Notes: generated by a model not told the origin, from the letters alone. Counted from the stretch's first letter, positions 43,991-52,480 are shown. The stretch is 64,000 nucleotides of DNA from Phormidium tenue FACHB-1050 (GCF_014696925.1 NZ_JACJQY010000005.1:62001-126000); one strand, 5' to 3'. Made by a program: numbers and translations.

Positions 43991-44216
43991 GACAGCAACT
44001 TAATTTATGGGCTAGGAAGGGGTAATACAAGGTTTCAGCTGCTTTCTGAAAAGTAAACTTATGTGAAGCAATTAGAACTAGCTAATTTCGCCTATCCTAT
44101 CATTGACTAGAGATTAGCCTCTCGTAATTATATTTAGCTTATTTAGCCCCAAACTCATTGTATGTTTGGGAATAGGTATTTTTATAACTTTTCGATAACA
44201 TTTTGGAGATTTAAAC

Positions 44217-44966
44217 GTGGCTCTTCCTTTGTTGAATTACGCTCCAGCATCGCAAAATTCTCGCGTCGCTGGTTTTACAGTCGGTAGTGACAGCACACCT
44301 CGTATTTATAACACTGCAAACCTGCTTTCTAGTGGTGATCTAGGTGAACTGATTGAAGCTGCCTATCGTCAAATTTTCTTCCATGCTTTTGCAACCGATC
44401 GCGAAGTTACTCTAGAATCGCAATTGCGTTCTGGCAATATCTCGGTCAGACAGTTTGTGCGTGGACTAGTACTCTCAAAAACTTATAGAAGCAGTTTTTA
44501 TGACAAAAACAGCAACTATCGTTTTGTAGAGCAAACTGTACAGCGTGTTCTTGGTCGTGATGTTTATAGCGAAAAAGAAAAAATTGCTTGGTCAATCGTA
44601 GTTGCGACCAAAGGTATTGAAGGCTTTATTGATGCATTGCTCGACAGTGATGAATATCTTGAAGCTTTTGGCGATGATATCTTGCCTTACCAACGCCGTC
44701 GCGTTCTACCTAGCCAAAGAATTGGCGAAGTGCCTTTCAACCTCAAGTCTCCTCGCTACGATGCTTACCATCGTGCACAGTTGGGCTTCCCTCAACTTAT
44801 CTGGCAAAATACTGTCCGCAGCTATGTGGTTACCGACAGAGCGCCAAAAACAGGCGATCCAGCTTTGTTCTTGAATATGGCTCGTAGCATCGCGACTGCT
44901 CCTGCTACATCAACCCCTGTATCTGCTCAAAATCTTGACTACGAACGTCTAGTTCCTCGTCGCTAA
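44217..44966 (+). CDS. cpcG: Phycobilisome rod-core linker polypeptide CpcG
   Basis: A 249-residue CpcG that joins phycocyanin rods to the allophycocyanin core of the phycobilisome. The start [20 protein letters not shown] is the family hallmark. The PBS-linker domain (about 20-170) includes [32 protein letters not shown] and [19 protein letters not shown]. The start is GTG, with GGAG eleven bases upstream. The C-terminal region is rich in Thr/Ala with no clear membrane helix, so it resembles CpcG1 (rod-core) and not the membrane type. A cpcS-type lyase follows. Confidence 0.94.
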   Translation: MALPLLNYAPASQNSRVAGFTVGSDSTPRIYNTANLLSSGDLGELIEAAYRQIFFHAFATDREVTLESQLRSGNISVRQFVRGLVLSKTYRSSFYDKNSNYRFVEQTVQRVLGRDVYSEKEKIAWSIVVATKGIEGFIDALLDSDEYLEAFGDDILPYQRRRVLPSQRIGEVPFNLKSPRYDAYHRAQLGFPQLIWQNTVRSYVVTDRAPKTGDPALFLNMARSIATAPATSTPVSAQNLDYERLVPRR

Positions 44967-44974
44967 TCTCAACC

Positions 44975-45083
44975 TATACCAAATTAAGAAATGGCGTAGC
45001 CATTTCTTAATTTGAAAACCCTTACTGGGTTTGGTTTTTAATTCACAACAGTGTTGTTGTCACACTTTTGTGAATTGGTATTA
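44975..45083 (-). mobile_element. Type 1 element, copy D
   Basis: Reverse orientation, eight bases past the cpcG stop codon. The stem is AATTAAGAAATGGC/GCCATTTCTTAATT, quite different from copies A-C (CACAAAATGGC) but fully paired. It separates cpcG from the cpcS-type gene. Confidence 0.75.
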
Positions 45084-45122
45084 GAGGGCAAGGTGTAAAA
45101 CTCCTTACTCTTTAACACCCCG

Positions 45123-45157
45123 AAAGCAAAGGGGGCGCTTAGCGCCCCCTTTGCTTT
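45123..45157. terminator. GC-tipped hairpin before the cpcS-type gene
   Basis: AAAGCAAAGGGGGCGC and complement around TTA. The frame-opening codon at 45151 lies in its right arm, which supports ATG at 45226 as the real start of the lyase. Confidence 0.65.
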
Positions 45158-45225
45158 GTCTGCAAATTACTATAAAATTTGTTGGTTTCCCTAAGTCTTG
45201 TCTTTATTTTTCACTATCTTCACTA

Positions 45226-45747
45226 ATGGATATTCATCAATTTCTTGAACTCTTTGTCGGTCGTTGGCGATCGCAACGCAGCGATCATCAATTTAGTCAG
45301 GGAAATGGTAGTGACACTCGCTCTGTAATTGAGATTACTGCCTTAAATATTGATGATCCAGATTTGATGGCAATTTGCCAGAAGTATGACATTGATCCAA
45401 ATACTGTCATGCATCCGATGAAGATGTCATGGGAAGAAGAATCTCTAAGCAGTAATAAGCCCAAAGGTAATGCTTTAATCGTGCCTGTCCCTAATGATCT
45501 CGCTTCACCACAAAAAGGCTTGATTTTGACCAGCCAAGGTAAGGGTGTCTATGAGCTTGGTGCAGATGAATCTCTCACAATTCATACAGTGACTGCTCAA
45601 AATGTGATCGAGGAGCGCATTTGGTATGGAAATCCTAACTTAAGATTTCGCGTGGCAACTTTGGTAAAAGGTGAGCTTGCTAGCGATCGCCGAGTCCAAT
45701 CTTCTAAGTTTTATTCGGAAATTCGCAGTATTCCACCGAAGGCGTAA
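45226..45747 (+). CDS. Phycobiliprotein chromophore lyase, CpcS/CpeS family
   Basis: A 173-residue lyase that attaches bilins to conserved cysteines of phycobiliproteins. The start MDIHQFLELFVGRWRSQRS is typical of the CpcS/CpeS family; WGRW-type Trp and EERIWYGNPNLRFRVAT follow. An upstream extension to 45151 passes through a hairpin, and ATG at 45226 gives the conserved N-terminus. Which family branch (CpcS, CpcU or CpeS) cannot be settled. The stop codon TAA is also the first bases of a type 1 element. Confidence 0.85.
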   Translation: MDIHQFLELFVGRWRSQRSDHQFSQGNGSDTRSVIEITALNIDDPDLMAICQKYDIDPNTVMHPMKMSWEEESLSSNKPKGNALIVPVPNDLASPQKGLILTSQGKGVYELGADESLTIHTVTAQNVIEERIWYGNPNLRFRVATLVKGELASDRRVQSSKFYSEIRSIPPKA

Positions 45748-45945
45748 TACCAAAACACAAAATGGCTACGCCATTTTGTGTTTTTAAAACCCTTACTGGG
45801 TTTTGTTTCTATAGCTGTCGCCATTCTTGGACATAAAACCCAAATAGTGTGAGGCGGCGCGAAGCGCCGCCTCACACTATTTGGGTTTTGATTTGCCCTC
45901 ATACAGGTGGCTATAGCTATAATTCACGAAAGTGTAACTACACTC
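45745..45945 (-). mobile_element. Type 1 element copy E, interrupted by a type 2 element
   Basis: The left part 45745-45809 (TAATACCAAAACACAAAATGG to TTACTGGGTTTTGTTT) and right part 45921-45943 (AATTCACGAAAGTGTAACTAC) belong to one type 1 copy. The far right end is missing, replaced by a hairpin at 45946. Confidence 0.75.
45810..45920. mobile_element. Type 2 element nested in type 1 copy E
   Basis: It runs from CTATAGCTGTCGCCATTCTTG to GTGGCTATAGCTATA. The core hairpin 45835-45889 has the same arms as the copy at 41953-42007. The insertion point is a TA in the TTTTTAATTCAC segment of the type 1 consensus. Confidence 0.75.
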
Positions 45946-46002
45946 GCCAAACCCAAAATAGAGTTGTGGTGCTTTGCACCACAACTCTATTTTGGGTTTG
46001 GC
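45946..46002. repeat. 57-bp near-perfect palindrome
   Basis: GCCAAACCCAAAATAGAGTTG and its complement around GTGCTTTGCAC. It abuts the broken end of type 1 copy E, so it may have arrived by, or caused, the truncation. Confidence 0.65.
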
Positions 46003-46033
46003 TGTAAATGCGGCTTTTAGAGACGTATTTACT

Positions 46034-46138
46034 TTACGTCTTTAAGAGATGTGATACTAATGTCCAAACTTCTAAGCCGATAAAACCTGCTAAAAAGATA
46101 AAAATCACAATATTTAAACCAGCTTTAATTTTTTCCAT
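46034..46138 (-). CDS. Candidate 34-residue single-span membrane peptide
   Basis: The minus strand encodes a 34-residue peptide, MEKIKAGLNIVIFIFLAGF continuing with IGLEVWTLVSHLLKT, and then TAA. It has a basic N-terminus, one hydrophobic span of about 20 residues and a short polar tail. This is the size and shape of small photosystem, cytochrome b6f or NDH-1 subunits, but I cannot match it to PsaM, PetL, PetM, PetN, PsbT or PsbM. It lies alone between repeats and a divergent gene. Confidence 0.5.
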   Translation of the reverse strand: MEKIKAGLNIVIFIFLAGFIGLEVWTLVSHLLKT

Positions 46139-46299
46139 ATGCTTACTTTAATTAGACTCTGTAAATAGATTTAGTAAAGATGTAGAACGAACATTGCTTA
46201 GCCCGCCTATCCTCCAGCACTCAACTCCAAACTAAGATGTTTTGGGAAAGTGTTGCGAACCATCCCCAAACCAAAATGTCTTGAGGTCTGTTTGATTGA

Positions 46300-46391
46300 T
46301 ATAGCAATCCTAGATGGTTTGAGAGAGTGCGCCCCGAAGGGGCGCACTCTCTCAAACCATTTAATCTCACAAATAAAATAAGATTGTTATA
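46300..46391. mobile_element. Type 2-like element with TATAGCAATC ends
   Basis: It starts TATAGCAATCC and ends GATTGTTATA, an inverted pair. The hairpin 46314-46360 has arms ATGGTTTGAGAGAGTGCG and complement with a CCCCGAAGGGG tip, nearly the same as the hairpin at 54272. The rest of the 46139-46547 gap holds only a decayed inverted repeat (TGTTTTGG / CCAAAATG near 46233-46283). Confidence 0.6.
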
Positions 46392-46547
46392 TCTGTACAG
46401 ATAATTGTTGTTATCTACTCCAGCCTGTCATATTTTGATGAATTAAGTGCTTAAATAAACCAAATAATTTTGGCTAGAAAAATCATCACTTTATCTAGTT
46501 GAGTTAAACTTAACCGTTATTACATTCAAGTGTGAGGATGTACTGCT

Positions 46548-47636
46548 GTGAATTGGGTCAAAAGGTTTAGTATTCTCGGCTCTGTGGCGATCGCATCTTT
46601 GACGATCACCCAAGCCGCCTCGGCACGTTTTGTGATTTTTGTTGCAGGTAATGATGCTGCAACATTACAACGAGTTCGCACTGTCTCCCCAACTGCTTTT
46701 GCAACCAAGATCAACGATCAACCTGTAGTTCAAGCAGGTACGTTTAATTCTGAAATTAGTGCTGATAGCCTCGCGATCGCTTTGCAACAATCGGGACTGT
46801 CTGCTCAAAAGTATTTTAGATCTTCAGGGGGCAAGGAAAGTAATGTTCAAGTTCCTTTCCCAGAAACCTCATCCTCCTCAGTAGTCTCTTTGCCTAGCCC
46901 CCAACAAGTTGTAATTCAACCAAGTTCTACTGTTCAATCAGTAAGCTTTCAGTCTGACTCTCAGCCACAAGTTTTTAACTCCGTACCTCAACAAGCGATC
47001 GCTTATAACCAAAACCAATATCAGCAGATCACAACCAATACTGTCGTTCCTCAAGTACAGACACAGCAAGTGCTTGTCCCCCGTTGGCAGCAAGTACTAG
47101 TCCCAGAGACTCGCCAAGTTGTGACTCAGACAGTTGTCCCGCAAACCCAAATTGTGCAATCAGGGTATGTTCAACCAACTACTTACACACAATCAGCAGT
47201 AACCTCTTATGTGCAACCAAGTTTGCAAGCGACAGGTTATAGCCAAACCACTGGTTATGTGCCGCCACAGACAGGATTTATTCCTGCGGCATCTGCAACA
47301 ACAGTAGTGCCAATGACCTATGACAACTCTATTGTTGCAGCTAATAACTTTACAGTGCAGCCTCAGACAGTCTCTACCTATACGGGTACTACCGAGACTC
47401 AGATCCCTCAAGCTGCTCAAAATTCGGCTTTCCGCTATGTGGCGGCTGTACCTGCAACAGCAAGCAATCAGTTTTTGCTGTCACGAGTGCGTCAATATGT
47501 TCCTAACGCCTTTTTCTCTAACTCTGGGCGCGGTACTTATATCCATGCAGGTGCTTACCAAAGTCGCGATTCAGCAGAAGCAGTATCTCGCTATCTGCGA
47601 TCGCAAGGTGTTGACTCACGAGTTCTTTACTTCTAA
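46548..47636 (+). CDS. Exported protein with SPOR-like ends
   Basis: A 362-residue protein with a signal-like N-terminus (FSILGSVAIASLTITQAASA) starting with GTG. The segments after the signal (RFVIFVAGNDAATL...) and at the C-terminus (GTYIHAGAYQSRDSAEAVSRYLRSQG) look like SPOR-type domains, which bind denuded peptidoglycan. The middle 200 residues are Q/V/P/T-rich with repeats such as QVLVP and QTVVPQTQ. Probably periplasmic or outer-envelope. It stops two bases before potB, so the three genes may form an operon. Confidence 0.72.
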   Translation: MNWVKRFSILGSVAIASLTITQAASARFVIFVAGNDAATLQRVRTVSPTAFATKINDQPVVQAGTFNSEISADSLAIALQQSGLSAQKYFRSSGGKESNVQVPFPETSSSSVVSLPSPQQVVIQPSSTVQSVSFQSDSQPQVFNSVPQQAIAYNQNQYQQITTNTVVPQVQTQQVLVPRWQQVLVPETRQVVTQTVVPQTQIVQSGYVQPTTYTQSAVTSYVQPSLQATGYSQTTGYVPPQTGFIPAASATTVVPMTYDNSIVAANNFTVQPQTVSTYTGTTETQIPQAAQNSAFRYVAAVPATASNQFLLSRVRQYVPNAFFSNSGRGTYIHAGAYQSRDSAEAVSRYLRSQGVDSRVLYF

Positions 47637-47638
47637 AC

Positions 47639-48544
47639 ATGCCTGTGAATAGCACTTCAGACATTACCCCTGATCCTAACCAGAAATCAGTACGTCGCCT
47701 CAAATGGCTTGAGCCTGTCGCCTTGCTTTTTCCCAGTGGCTTTTGGTTGATCGCATTTTTGATTATTCCAACAGCTTTTATTTTAATTCAGAGCCTTGTC
47801 CCTTTAGGTAAAACTGAGTTTGGGCTAGACAACTACCAAAGAGTATTTGAGTTCGTTGGTGGCAACTTTATCTATCTAGTCGTCGTATGGCGATCGTTGC
47901 TTTATGCAATGATCACGACGGGATTTTGTCTGGTTTTAGGTTTCCCTGTCGCTTACTGGCTGGCGGTGATTGCTCCTAAGCGCTGGCGCAATATTTTGCT
48001 ACTACTATTTGTCTTGCCTCTCTGGACTTCATCCCTATTGAGATCCTATGCATGGATTACAATTTTGCGCCCGACAGGAGTTTTAAATACCTTTCTTAAC
48101 TTCATTGGGCTATCAGGTATCAATGTTTTAAACAAGGCTGAAGGGGTGATTATTGGCATGATTTACACCTATCTGCCCTATATGGTTTTAGTGCTCTATA
48201 CTTCGCTAGAACGTCTAGATTTACGCCTACTTGAGGCGGCGGCTGACCTTGGGGCTAATGCCAAACAAACTTTCTGGCAAGTTACAGTTCCACAGGTTTC
48301 ATCAGGGATTATCGCGGGATCAGCGCTGGTATCAATTACTAGTTTTAGCGATTACATTAACCCACAGCTATTAGGTGGACCTGGTAGTCGCACGATCGCC
48401 TCAATTATTGAGTTGCAATTTCTAGGTGCAAGTAGCAACCGAGGGTTTGGCTCGGCTCTCAGTATGGTGCTAATTCTTGCTGTAACAATTGTGATTGCTT
48501 TGCTGATTAAATATGGCGATCGCAGGGTGGTAAGTGATGGCTAA
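47639..48544 (+). CDS. potB: ABC transporter permease, PotB family
   Basis: A 301-residue inner-membrane permease of the spermidine/putrescine-type (also opine/phosphonate-type) importers. Six membrane spans are visible (first PSGFWLIAFLIIPTAFILI). The conserved cytoplasmic EAA loop is LLEAAADLGANAKQTFWQVTVPQ near residue 200. Substrate is predicted from the family only. Neither ATPase nor binding protein lies next to it. It overlaps the next permease by eight bases. Confidence 0.88.
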   Translation: MPVNSTSDITPDPNQKSVRRLKWLEPVALLFPSGFWLIAFLIIPTAFILIQSLVPLGKTEFGLDNYQRVFEFVGGNFIYLVVVWRSLLYAMITTGFCLVLGFPVAYWLAVIAPKRWRNILLLLFVLPLWTSSLLRSYAWITILRPTGVLNTFLNFIGLSGINVLNKAEGVIIGMIYTYLPYMVLVLYTSLERLDLRLLEAAADLGANAKQTFWQVTVPQVSSGIIAGSALVSITSFSDYINPQLLGGPGSRTIASIIELQFLGASSNRGFGSALSMVLILAVTIVIALLIKYGDRRVVSDG

Positions 48545-49337
48545 TCAAATCAATGTCCCGACCGTTAAGCGTTGGCAAACTTGGTATACAGTCCTTGCCT
48601 TCTTTTACATGTACTTGCCGATCGCTGTCCTTACAATCTTTAGCTTTAATCAATCCCCTTCACCATCGAAATGGACTGGGTTTACTTGGGCTTGGTATGC
48701 CAAGTTCCTCCAAAATCCAACTCTGCTTGCAGCCTTAAAAAATAGTCTTAGTGTGGCGCTAACTGCGGTATCGATCTCCGCCGTATTAGGTACGCTGACG
48801 GCTGTTGGTTTAGCCCGCTATTATTTTCCAGGCAAGAGTCTATATCGTGGTGTTACTTATTTGCCATTGATCATTCCTGACATTGCGATCGCCGTAGCAA
48901 CTCTCGTATTTTTTGCAGCAATTAAGTTACCACTTAGCCTAGTCACGATTGTAATTGCCCATATTGTTTTTTGCCTAGCCTATGTTGCCGTAGTGGTTTC
49001 CAGTCGTCTTGCCACGATCGATCCCAAACTTGAAGAAGCGGCTCTTGATTTAGGCGCTACCCCTGTTCAAGCTTTTTTGCGAGTATTGCTGCCACAGCTT
49101 TTACCAGGGATTGTGTCAGGCTGTCTGCTCGCGTTTATTCTCAGTATGGATGACTTTGTAATTGCTTATTTCACCGCAGGCGTTGGCTCGACTACACTAC
49201 CGATCGCCATTTTCTCGTCACTACGGAGTGGGGGTGTTACGCCCGAATTAAATGCCCTCAGCGTATTACTAATTATTGCGTCAGGATCAATGGCGGCGAT
49301 CGCTGAAGCAATCAGAAGTTGGGGCAATCATGATTAG
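48537..49337 (+). CDS. potC: ABC transporter permease, PotC family
   Basis: The second permease half, about 266 residues. EAA loop: EEAALDLGATPVQAFLRVL near residue 160. The MDDFVIAYFTAG segment typical of PotC follows. A GTG at 48534 adds one residue, but ATG at 48537 is the natural start, within the end of potB. Partners PotA (ATPase) and PotD (binding protein) must be encoded elsewhere. A GC-tipped hairpin ends the operon. Confidence 0.88.
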   Translation: MANQINVPTVKRWQTWYTVLAFFYMYLPIAVLTIFSFNQSPSPSKWTGFTWAWYAKFLQNPTLLAALKNSLSVALTAVSISAVLGTLTAVGLARYYFPGKSLYRGVTYLPLIIPDIAIAVATLVFFAAIKLPLSLVTIVIAHIVFCLAYVAVVVSSRLATIDPKLEEAALDLGATPVQAFLRVLLPQLLPGIVSGCLLAFILSMDDFVIAYFTAGVGSTTLPIAIFSSLRSGGVTPELNALSVLLIIASGSMAAIAEAIRSWGNHD

Positions 49338-49348
49338 GCGTTGATCTT

Positions 49349-49401
49349 ACCCAAGAATTTAGTGTTGCGGCGCGAAGCGCCGCAACACTAAATTCTTGGG
49401 T
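49349..49401. terminator. GC-tipped hairpin after potC
   Basis: ACCCAAGAATTTAGTGTTGC and its complement around GGCGCGAAGCGCC form a near-perfect 53-bp palindrome 12 bases past the stop. The remaining gap to 49576 holds no recognisable gene. Confidence 0.7.
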
Positions 49402-49576
49402 TTTAATATCTAGTTGTAGACTGGTAAGGAGTAAGAAAATTGATATCAAAAACTTGGAAATTATGATACTTTTTTGAAAAGCTTTATCAAAAATTAACTG
49501 GTTTTGCAAACATAGGTTAAAAACGTGTGGTATATTACATCTGGCAAAGCTAATCAAAGCTACAGAATGACTCCCC

Positions 49577-50020
49577 ATGAGTGAGAAGCCTTTAAAGCTG
49601 CGAATCTCAATTCCACCCGTTGAGGGAATCGAGGACATTCCCATCGCAGCAGTCGAAGTACTCGCTACAAAAATGGGGTTTGATCCTGATGCTGTGCAAG
49701 ATATCGTACAAGCTCTTACGGAAGCTTTGGTTAATGCGGTTCTTTACAGTACATCTGATCTTGACGTAGAAGTTGTAGTTTTCGCGGCAAATACCAGCCT
49801 AATTGTAGAAGTCCATGATCGTGGATCGGGTTTTGATATCGATAGTGTACCTCCGCCAGATTTTGATTTGATATCCGAGATTGGTGTCAAAAATGGTGGT
49901 TTTGGTATACATATGATCAAAGCGCTGGTTGATAAGGTCGAGATCGAATCTACCAATCAAGGTACAACAGTCCGTATGAGTAAGTTCCTGTCTATCCCCA
50001 AACCCATTCTCCAATCATGA
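49577..50020 (+). CDS. Anti-sigma-factor kinase-like protein (RsbW/HATPase)
   Basis: A 147-residue GHKL ATPase of the RsbW/SpoIIAB type. The N-box is VQALTEALVNAVLYS, the G1 box DRGSGFDID and the G2 box NGGFGIHMIKAL. Such proteins phosphorylate a STAS antagonist and bind or release a sigma factor. It overlaps the downstream STAS gene by four bases (ATGA), so they form a partner-switching pair. No sigma factor or phosphatase gene is adjacent, and cyanobacterial pairs may control processes other than sigma factors. Confidence 0.85.
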   Translation: MSEKPLKLRISIPPVEGIEDIPIAAVEVLATKMGFDPDAVQDIVQALTEALVNAVLYSTSDLDVEVVVFAANTSLIVEVHDRGSGFDIDSVPPPDFDLISEIGVKNGGFGIHMIKALVDKVEIESTNQGTTVRMSKFLSIPKPILQS

Positions 50021-50367
50021 CTCATTCCTCATTTTTACAAGATGAACTCAAGATCGTCGAACAAATTGATGGCGATCAAGTTATTCTCAAACTGAATGGT
50101 GCTTTGAGTGTAACCACGGTTCCCTATTTTAGACAAGCCGTGCAACCATTTATTGACCGCAAATTATCAGCGATCGTTTTGGATTTTGAAGGAGTGACCA
50201 AGATCGTCAGTAGAGGCGTAGGCGCAGCGATCGATATGGCAGTGCAAGCTAAGAAGCAAGGCGGCAAACTACGCTTAGAGAACGTTGGTAAATATGGTCG
50301 CTCACTATATATCCAAGGTGTACATCTAGTAGCTGAAGTACCTGAATTAGAAGGTTTTGAACCATAA
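50017..50367 (+). CDS. STAS-domain anti-sigma antagonist-like protein (RsbV type)
   Basis: A 116-residue STAS protein. The likely phosphorylation loop is TKIVSRGVGAAID, where the usual DSSG/DSTG becomes VSRG: the serine is kept and the preceding Asp is lost. FDFEGV-like strand AIVLDFEGV precedes it. It is translationally coupled to the kinase-like gene and is followed by a long hairpin that overlaps its stop codon. Partner switching is inferred from the pairing. Confidence 0.83.
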   Translation: MTHSSFLQDELKIVEQIDGDQVILKLNGALSVTTVPYFRQAVQPFIDRKLSAIVLDFEGVTKIVSRGVGAAIDMAVQAKKQGGKLRLENVGKYGRSLYIQGVHLVAEVPELEGFEP

Positions 50368-50422
50368 GAACCAATAAATTATAAGCGTTGCCCTGCAACG
50401 CTTATAATTTATTGGTTCTTAT
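50364..50422. terminator. Long hairpin between the STAS gene and dnaE-C
   Basis: ATAAGAACCAATAAATTATA and complement with an AAGCGTTGCCCTGCAACGCTT apex form a 59-bp near-perfect palindrome that includes the STAS stop codon. It insulates dnaE-C from the upstream pair. Confidence 0.75.
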
Positions 50423-50436
50423 TTTAGGAAGTAAAT

Positions 50437-51813
50437 ATGAAAATCGTTAGCCGTAAATCGTTGGGCATACAATGTGTTTTCGATATTGGCTTAGAACAAG
50501 ATCACAATTTTTTATTAAATAACGGCTATATTGCCTCAAACTGTTTTAATAAATCCCATAGCGTCGCCTATGGATATGTAACCTATCAAACTGCTTATCT
50601 TAAAGCAAACTATCCCGTTGAATACATGGCGGCTTTGTTGTCTTCGGTCAGTGGCGACCAAGACAAAGTACAGCGATATATTGCTAACTGTCGCAGTATG
50701 GGGATTCCTGTTGTCCCACCTGATGTAAATAGTTCAGGTGAAGACTTTACTCCCCATGGACATCAGATTCTATTTGGCTTAGCGGCTATTAAAAATCTTG
50801 GGGCAGGACCGATCGCTTCAATTTTACAGGCGCGTCAAGATGGGGCTTTTACATCTTTGGCGGATTTATGTAGTCGCCTCGATTCGCGATCGCTAAACAA
50901 AAAAGCCTTAGAAGCTTTAATTCAAACTGGCGCGTTAGATTTACTAGAGCCAAATCGCCATCAGTTGATGAATGATCTCGACATCACCATGGAATGGGCT
51001 TCACGCCGTGCCAAAGAGCTAGCATCAGGTCAGGGCAACCTTTTTGATTTCTTTGGTGAAAGTAGTAATACCAAAACCTTTGATACTGCTCCTACGACTA
51101 CCCGTGTTCAGGACTATTCATCTCAAGAAAAGCTGAGGATGGAAAAGGAATTATTAGGTTTCTATATTTCCGATCACCCCCTCAGTGTGGTCAGCCGTTC
51201 CGCAAAATTAATGGCTCCGATTAATCTTTGTGATATTCCTGATTCATCAGAAACCAAAATTGTGACAGCGATCGCTTTAATTCTGGATATCAAAGAAGTG
51301 GTCACCAAAAAAGGCGATCGCATGGCTATTTTGCAGCTAGAAGATCTGACTGGCAGCACTGAAGCTGTGGTTTTCCCAAAAACCTTTGACAAAGTAAAGC
51401 ATCTTCTCGAAAAAGATAAACGTTTGATGGTGTGGGGAAAGATTGATCGCCGCGATGAGCAGACACAATTAATCATCGACAATATGCAGCCAATTGAGTC
51501 CGTGAGGATGGTGCGGGTCGAACTCACTCGCGAACAGGCAAGCGATCGGCAAGTCTTACAACAACTTAAAACCGCCTTAAATCCTAATCCTAATTATAGT
51601 AATTCCAATCAAGGCAATTCTGGTTATGGCAATTCTAGCTATGGCAGAAACGAACCTGATAACTCTGGCAAAATCCCTGTAATTGCGGCGATCGAATATA
51701 TGCCAAAGTTAGTGCGCCTAGGTAATCAGTTTTGGGTCGAAGATGAAGAAACTGCTGTTAAAGCTCTACAACAAGCAGGATTCAAAGCCACCTACGACGC
51801 ACTAGTTACTTAA
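50437..51813 (+). CDS. dnaE: DNA polymerase III alpha subunit, C-terminal half with DnaE-C split intein
   Basis: A 458-residue protein. Residues 1-35 are the C-terminal intein fragment, with block [15 protein letters not shown] ending at Asn35 and Cys36 as the first extein residue ([15 protein letters not shown]). The rest is the C-terminal part of DnaE: the helix-hairpin-helix region, the OB fold (about 260-350, [18 protein letters not shown]), and a tail with an Asn/Gly/Tyr-rich linker. After trans-splicing with the N-half (gene elsewhere) it makes the replicative polymerase. The ATG has AGGAAG just upstream. Confidence 0.96.
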   Translation: MKIVSRKSLGIQCVFDIGLEQDHNFLLNNGYIASNCFNKSHSVAYGYVTYQTAYLKANYPVEYMAALLSSVSGDQDKVQRYIANCRSMGIPVVPPDVNSSGEDFTPHGHQILFGLAAIKNLGAGPIASILQARQDGAFTSLADLCSRLDSRSLNKKALEALIQTGALDLLEPNRHQLMNDLDITMEWASRRAKELASGQGNLFDFFGESSNTKTFDTAPTTTRVQDYSSQEKLRMEKELLGFYISDHPLSVVSRSAKLMAPINLCDIPDSSETKIVTAIALILDIKEVVTKKGDRMAILQLEDLTGSTEAVVFPKTFDKVKHLLEKDKRLMVWGKIDRRDEQTQLIIDNMQPIESVRMVRVELTREQASDRQVLQQLKTALNPNPNYSNSNQGNSGYGNSSYGRNEPDNSGKIPVIAAIEYMPKLVRLGNQFWVEDEETAVKALQQAGFKATYDALVT

Positions 51814-51840
51814 AACTTATAACGCTTTGCGCTCAAACCC

Positions 51841-51898
51841 AAACTAAGAGATTTTTTGAAAGTGTTGTTTCGCAACACTTTCAAAAAATCTCTTAGTT
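51841..51898. terminator. Long hairpin after dnaE-C
   Basis: AAACTAAGAGATTTTTTGAA and complement, tipped by AGTGTTGTTTCGCAACACT, form a 58-bp palindrome. A second small hairpin, AAAAGAAGAGGGGC/GCCCCTCTTCTTTT, lies at about 51918-51952. The trmL gene converges here. Confidence 0.7.
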
Positions 51899-51948
51899 TA
51901 CTTAATCGGTAGTTGCTGTAAAAGAAGAGGGGCATTGCCCCTCTTCTT

Positions 51949-52395
51949 TTACATTCCTAATTGTCGTCTGGCTTCAAATAAGCCTAGGGCCGCACTCACA
52001 GAGAGATTAAGACTACGAACCTTAGGATGTTCCATAGGGATATAAACCGCAGGATTATTAGCAAGTACTTCTGGAGGTAAGCCACTGGATTCACTGCCAA
52101 ATAATAGCCAGTCACCATCTTGGTATTGAAATTCTCGAAAATGTTTTGCTCCACGTGCACTAAAGCAAATCCACCTTGCTCCATTGGATGCTTCGCGTAA
52201 GGATTCAATATTGGGATGCACAGTTACATTTACATATTCCCAATAGTCTATGCCTGCCCGCTTGAGTTGTCGATCGCTAATTTCAAAGCCCAGAGGCTCA
52301 ACTAGATGCAAATGTGTATTTGTAGCAGCACAGGTGCGGGCAATATTGCCAGTATTAGGCGGAATTTCGGGATAGATGAGAGCGACTTGCAGCAT
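51949..52395 (-). CDS. trmL: tRNA (cytidine(34)-2'-O)-methyltransferase
   Basis: A 148-residue SPOUT methyltransferase, the minimal SpoU-type length. It methylates the ribose at position 34 of leucine tRNAs. The knot motifs are NTGNIARTCAAT at the N-terminus, LLFGSESSGLP, and the C-terminal SLNLSVSAALGLFEARRQ. The start at 52395 is standard for the family (MLQVALIYPEIPPNTGNI). It is followed on its own strand by hairpins shared with dnaE-C. Confidence 0.92.
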   Translation of the reverse strand: MLQVALIYPEIPPNTGNIARTCAATNTHLHLVEPLGFEISDRQLKRAGIDYWEYVNVTVHPNIESLREASNGARWICFSARGAKHFREFQYQDGDWLLFGSESSGLPPEVLANNPAVYIPMEHPKVRSLNLSVSAALGLFEARRQLGM

Positions 52396-52405
52396 TGACT
52401 ATAAA

Positions 52406-52445
52406 TATATTTAAAGACTGTGTTGTTTACACAGTCTTTAAATAT
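52406..52445. terminator. Hairpin upstream of trmL
   Basis: TATATTTAAAGACTGTGT and complement around TGTTT. It lies ten bases before the trmL start on the minus strand and after the end of the 52483 gene, whose transcript it probably ends. Confidence 0.65.
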
Positions 52446-52480
52446 AAAAGAATTACGGCACGAAGTGCCGTAATTCTTTT
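52446..52480. terminator. GC-tipped hairpin in tandem
   Basis: AAAAGAATTACGGCAC and complement around GAA, directly following the previous hairpin. It ends two bases before the stop codon of the minus-strand gene at 52483. Confidence 0.65.
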
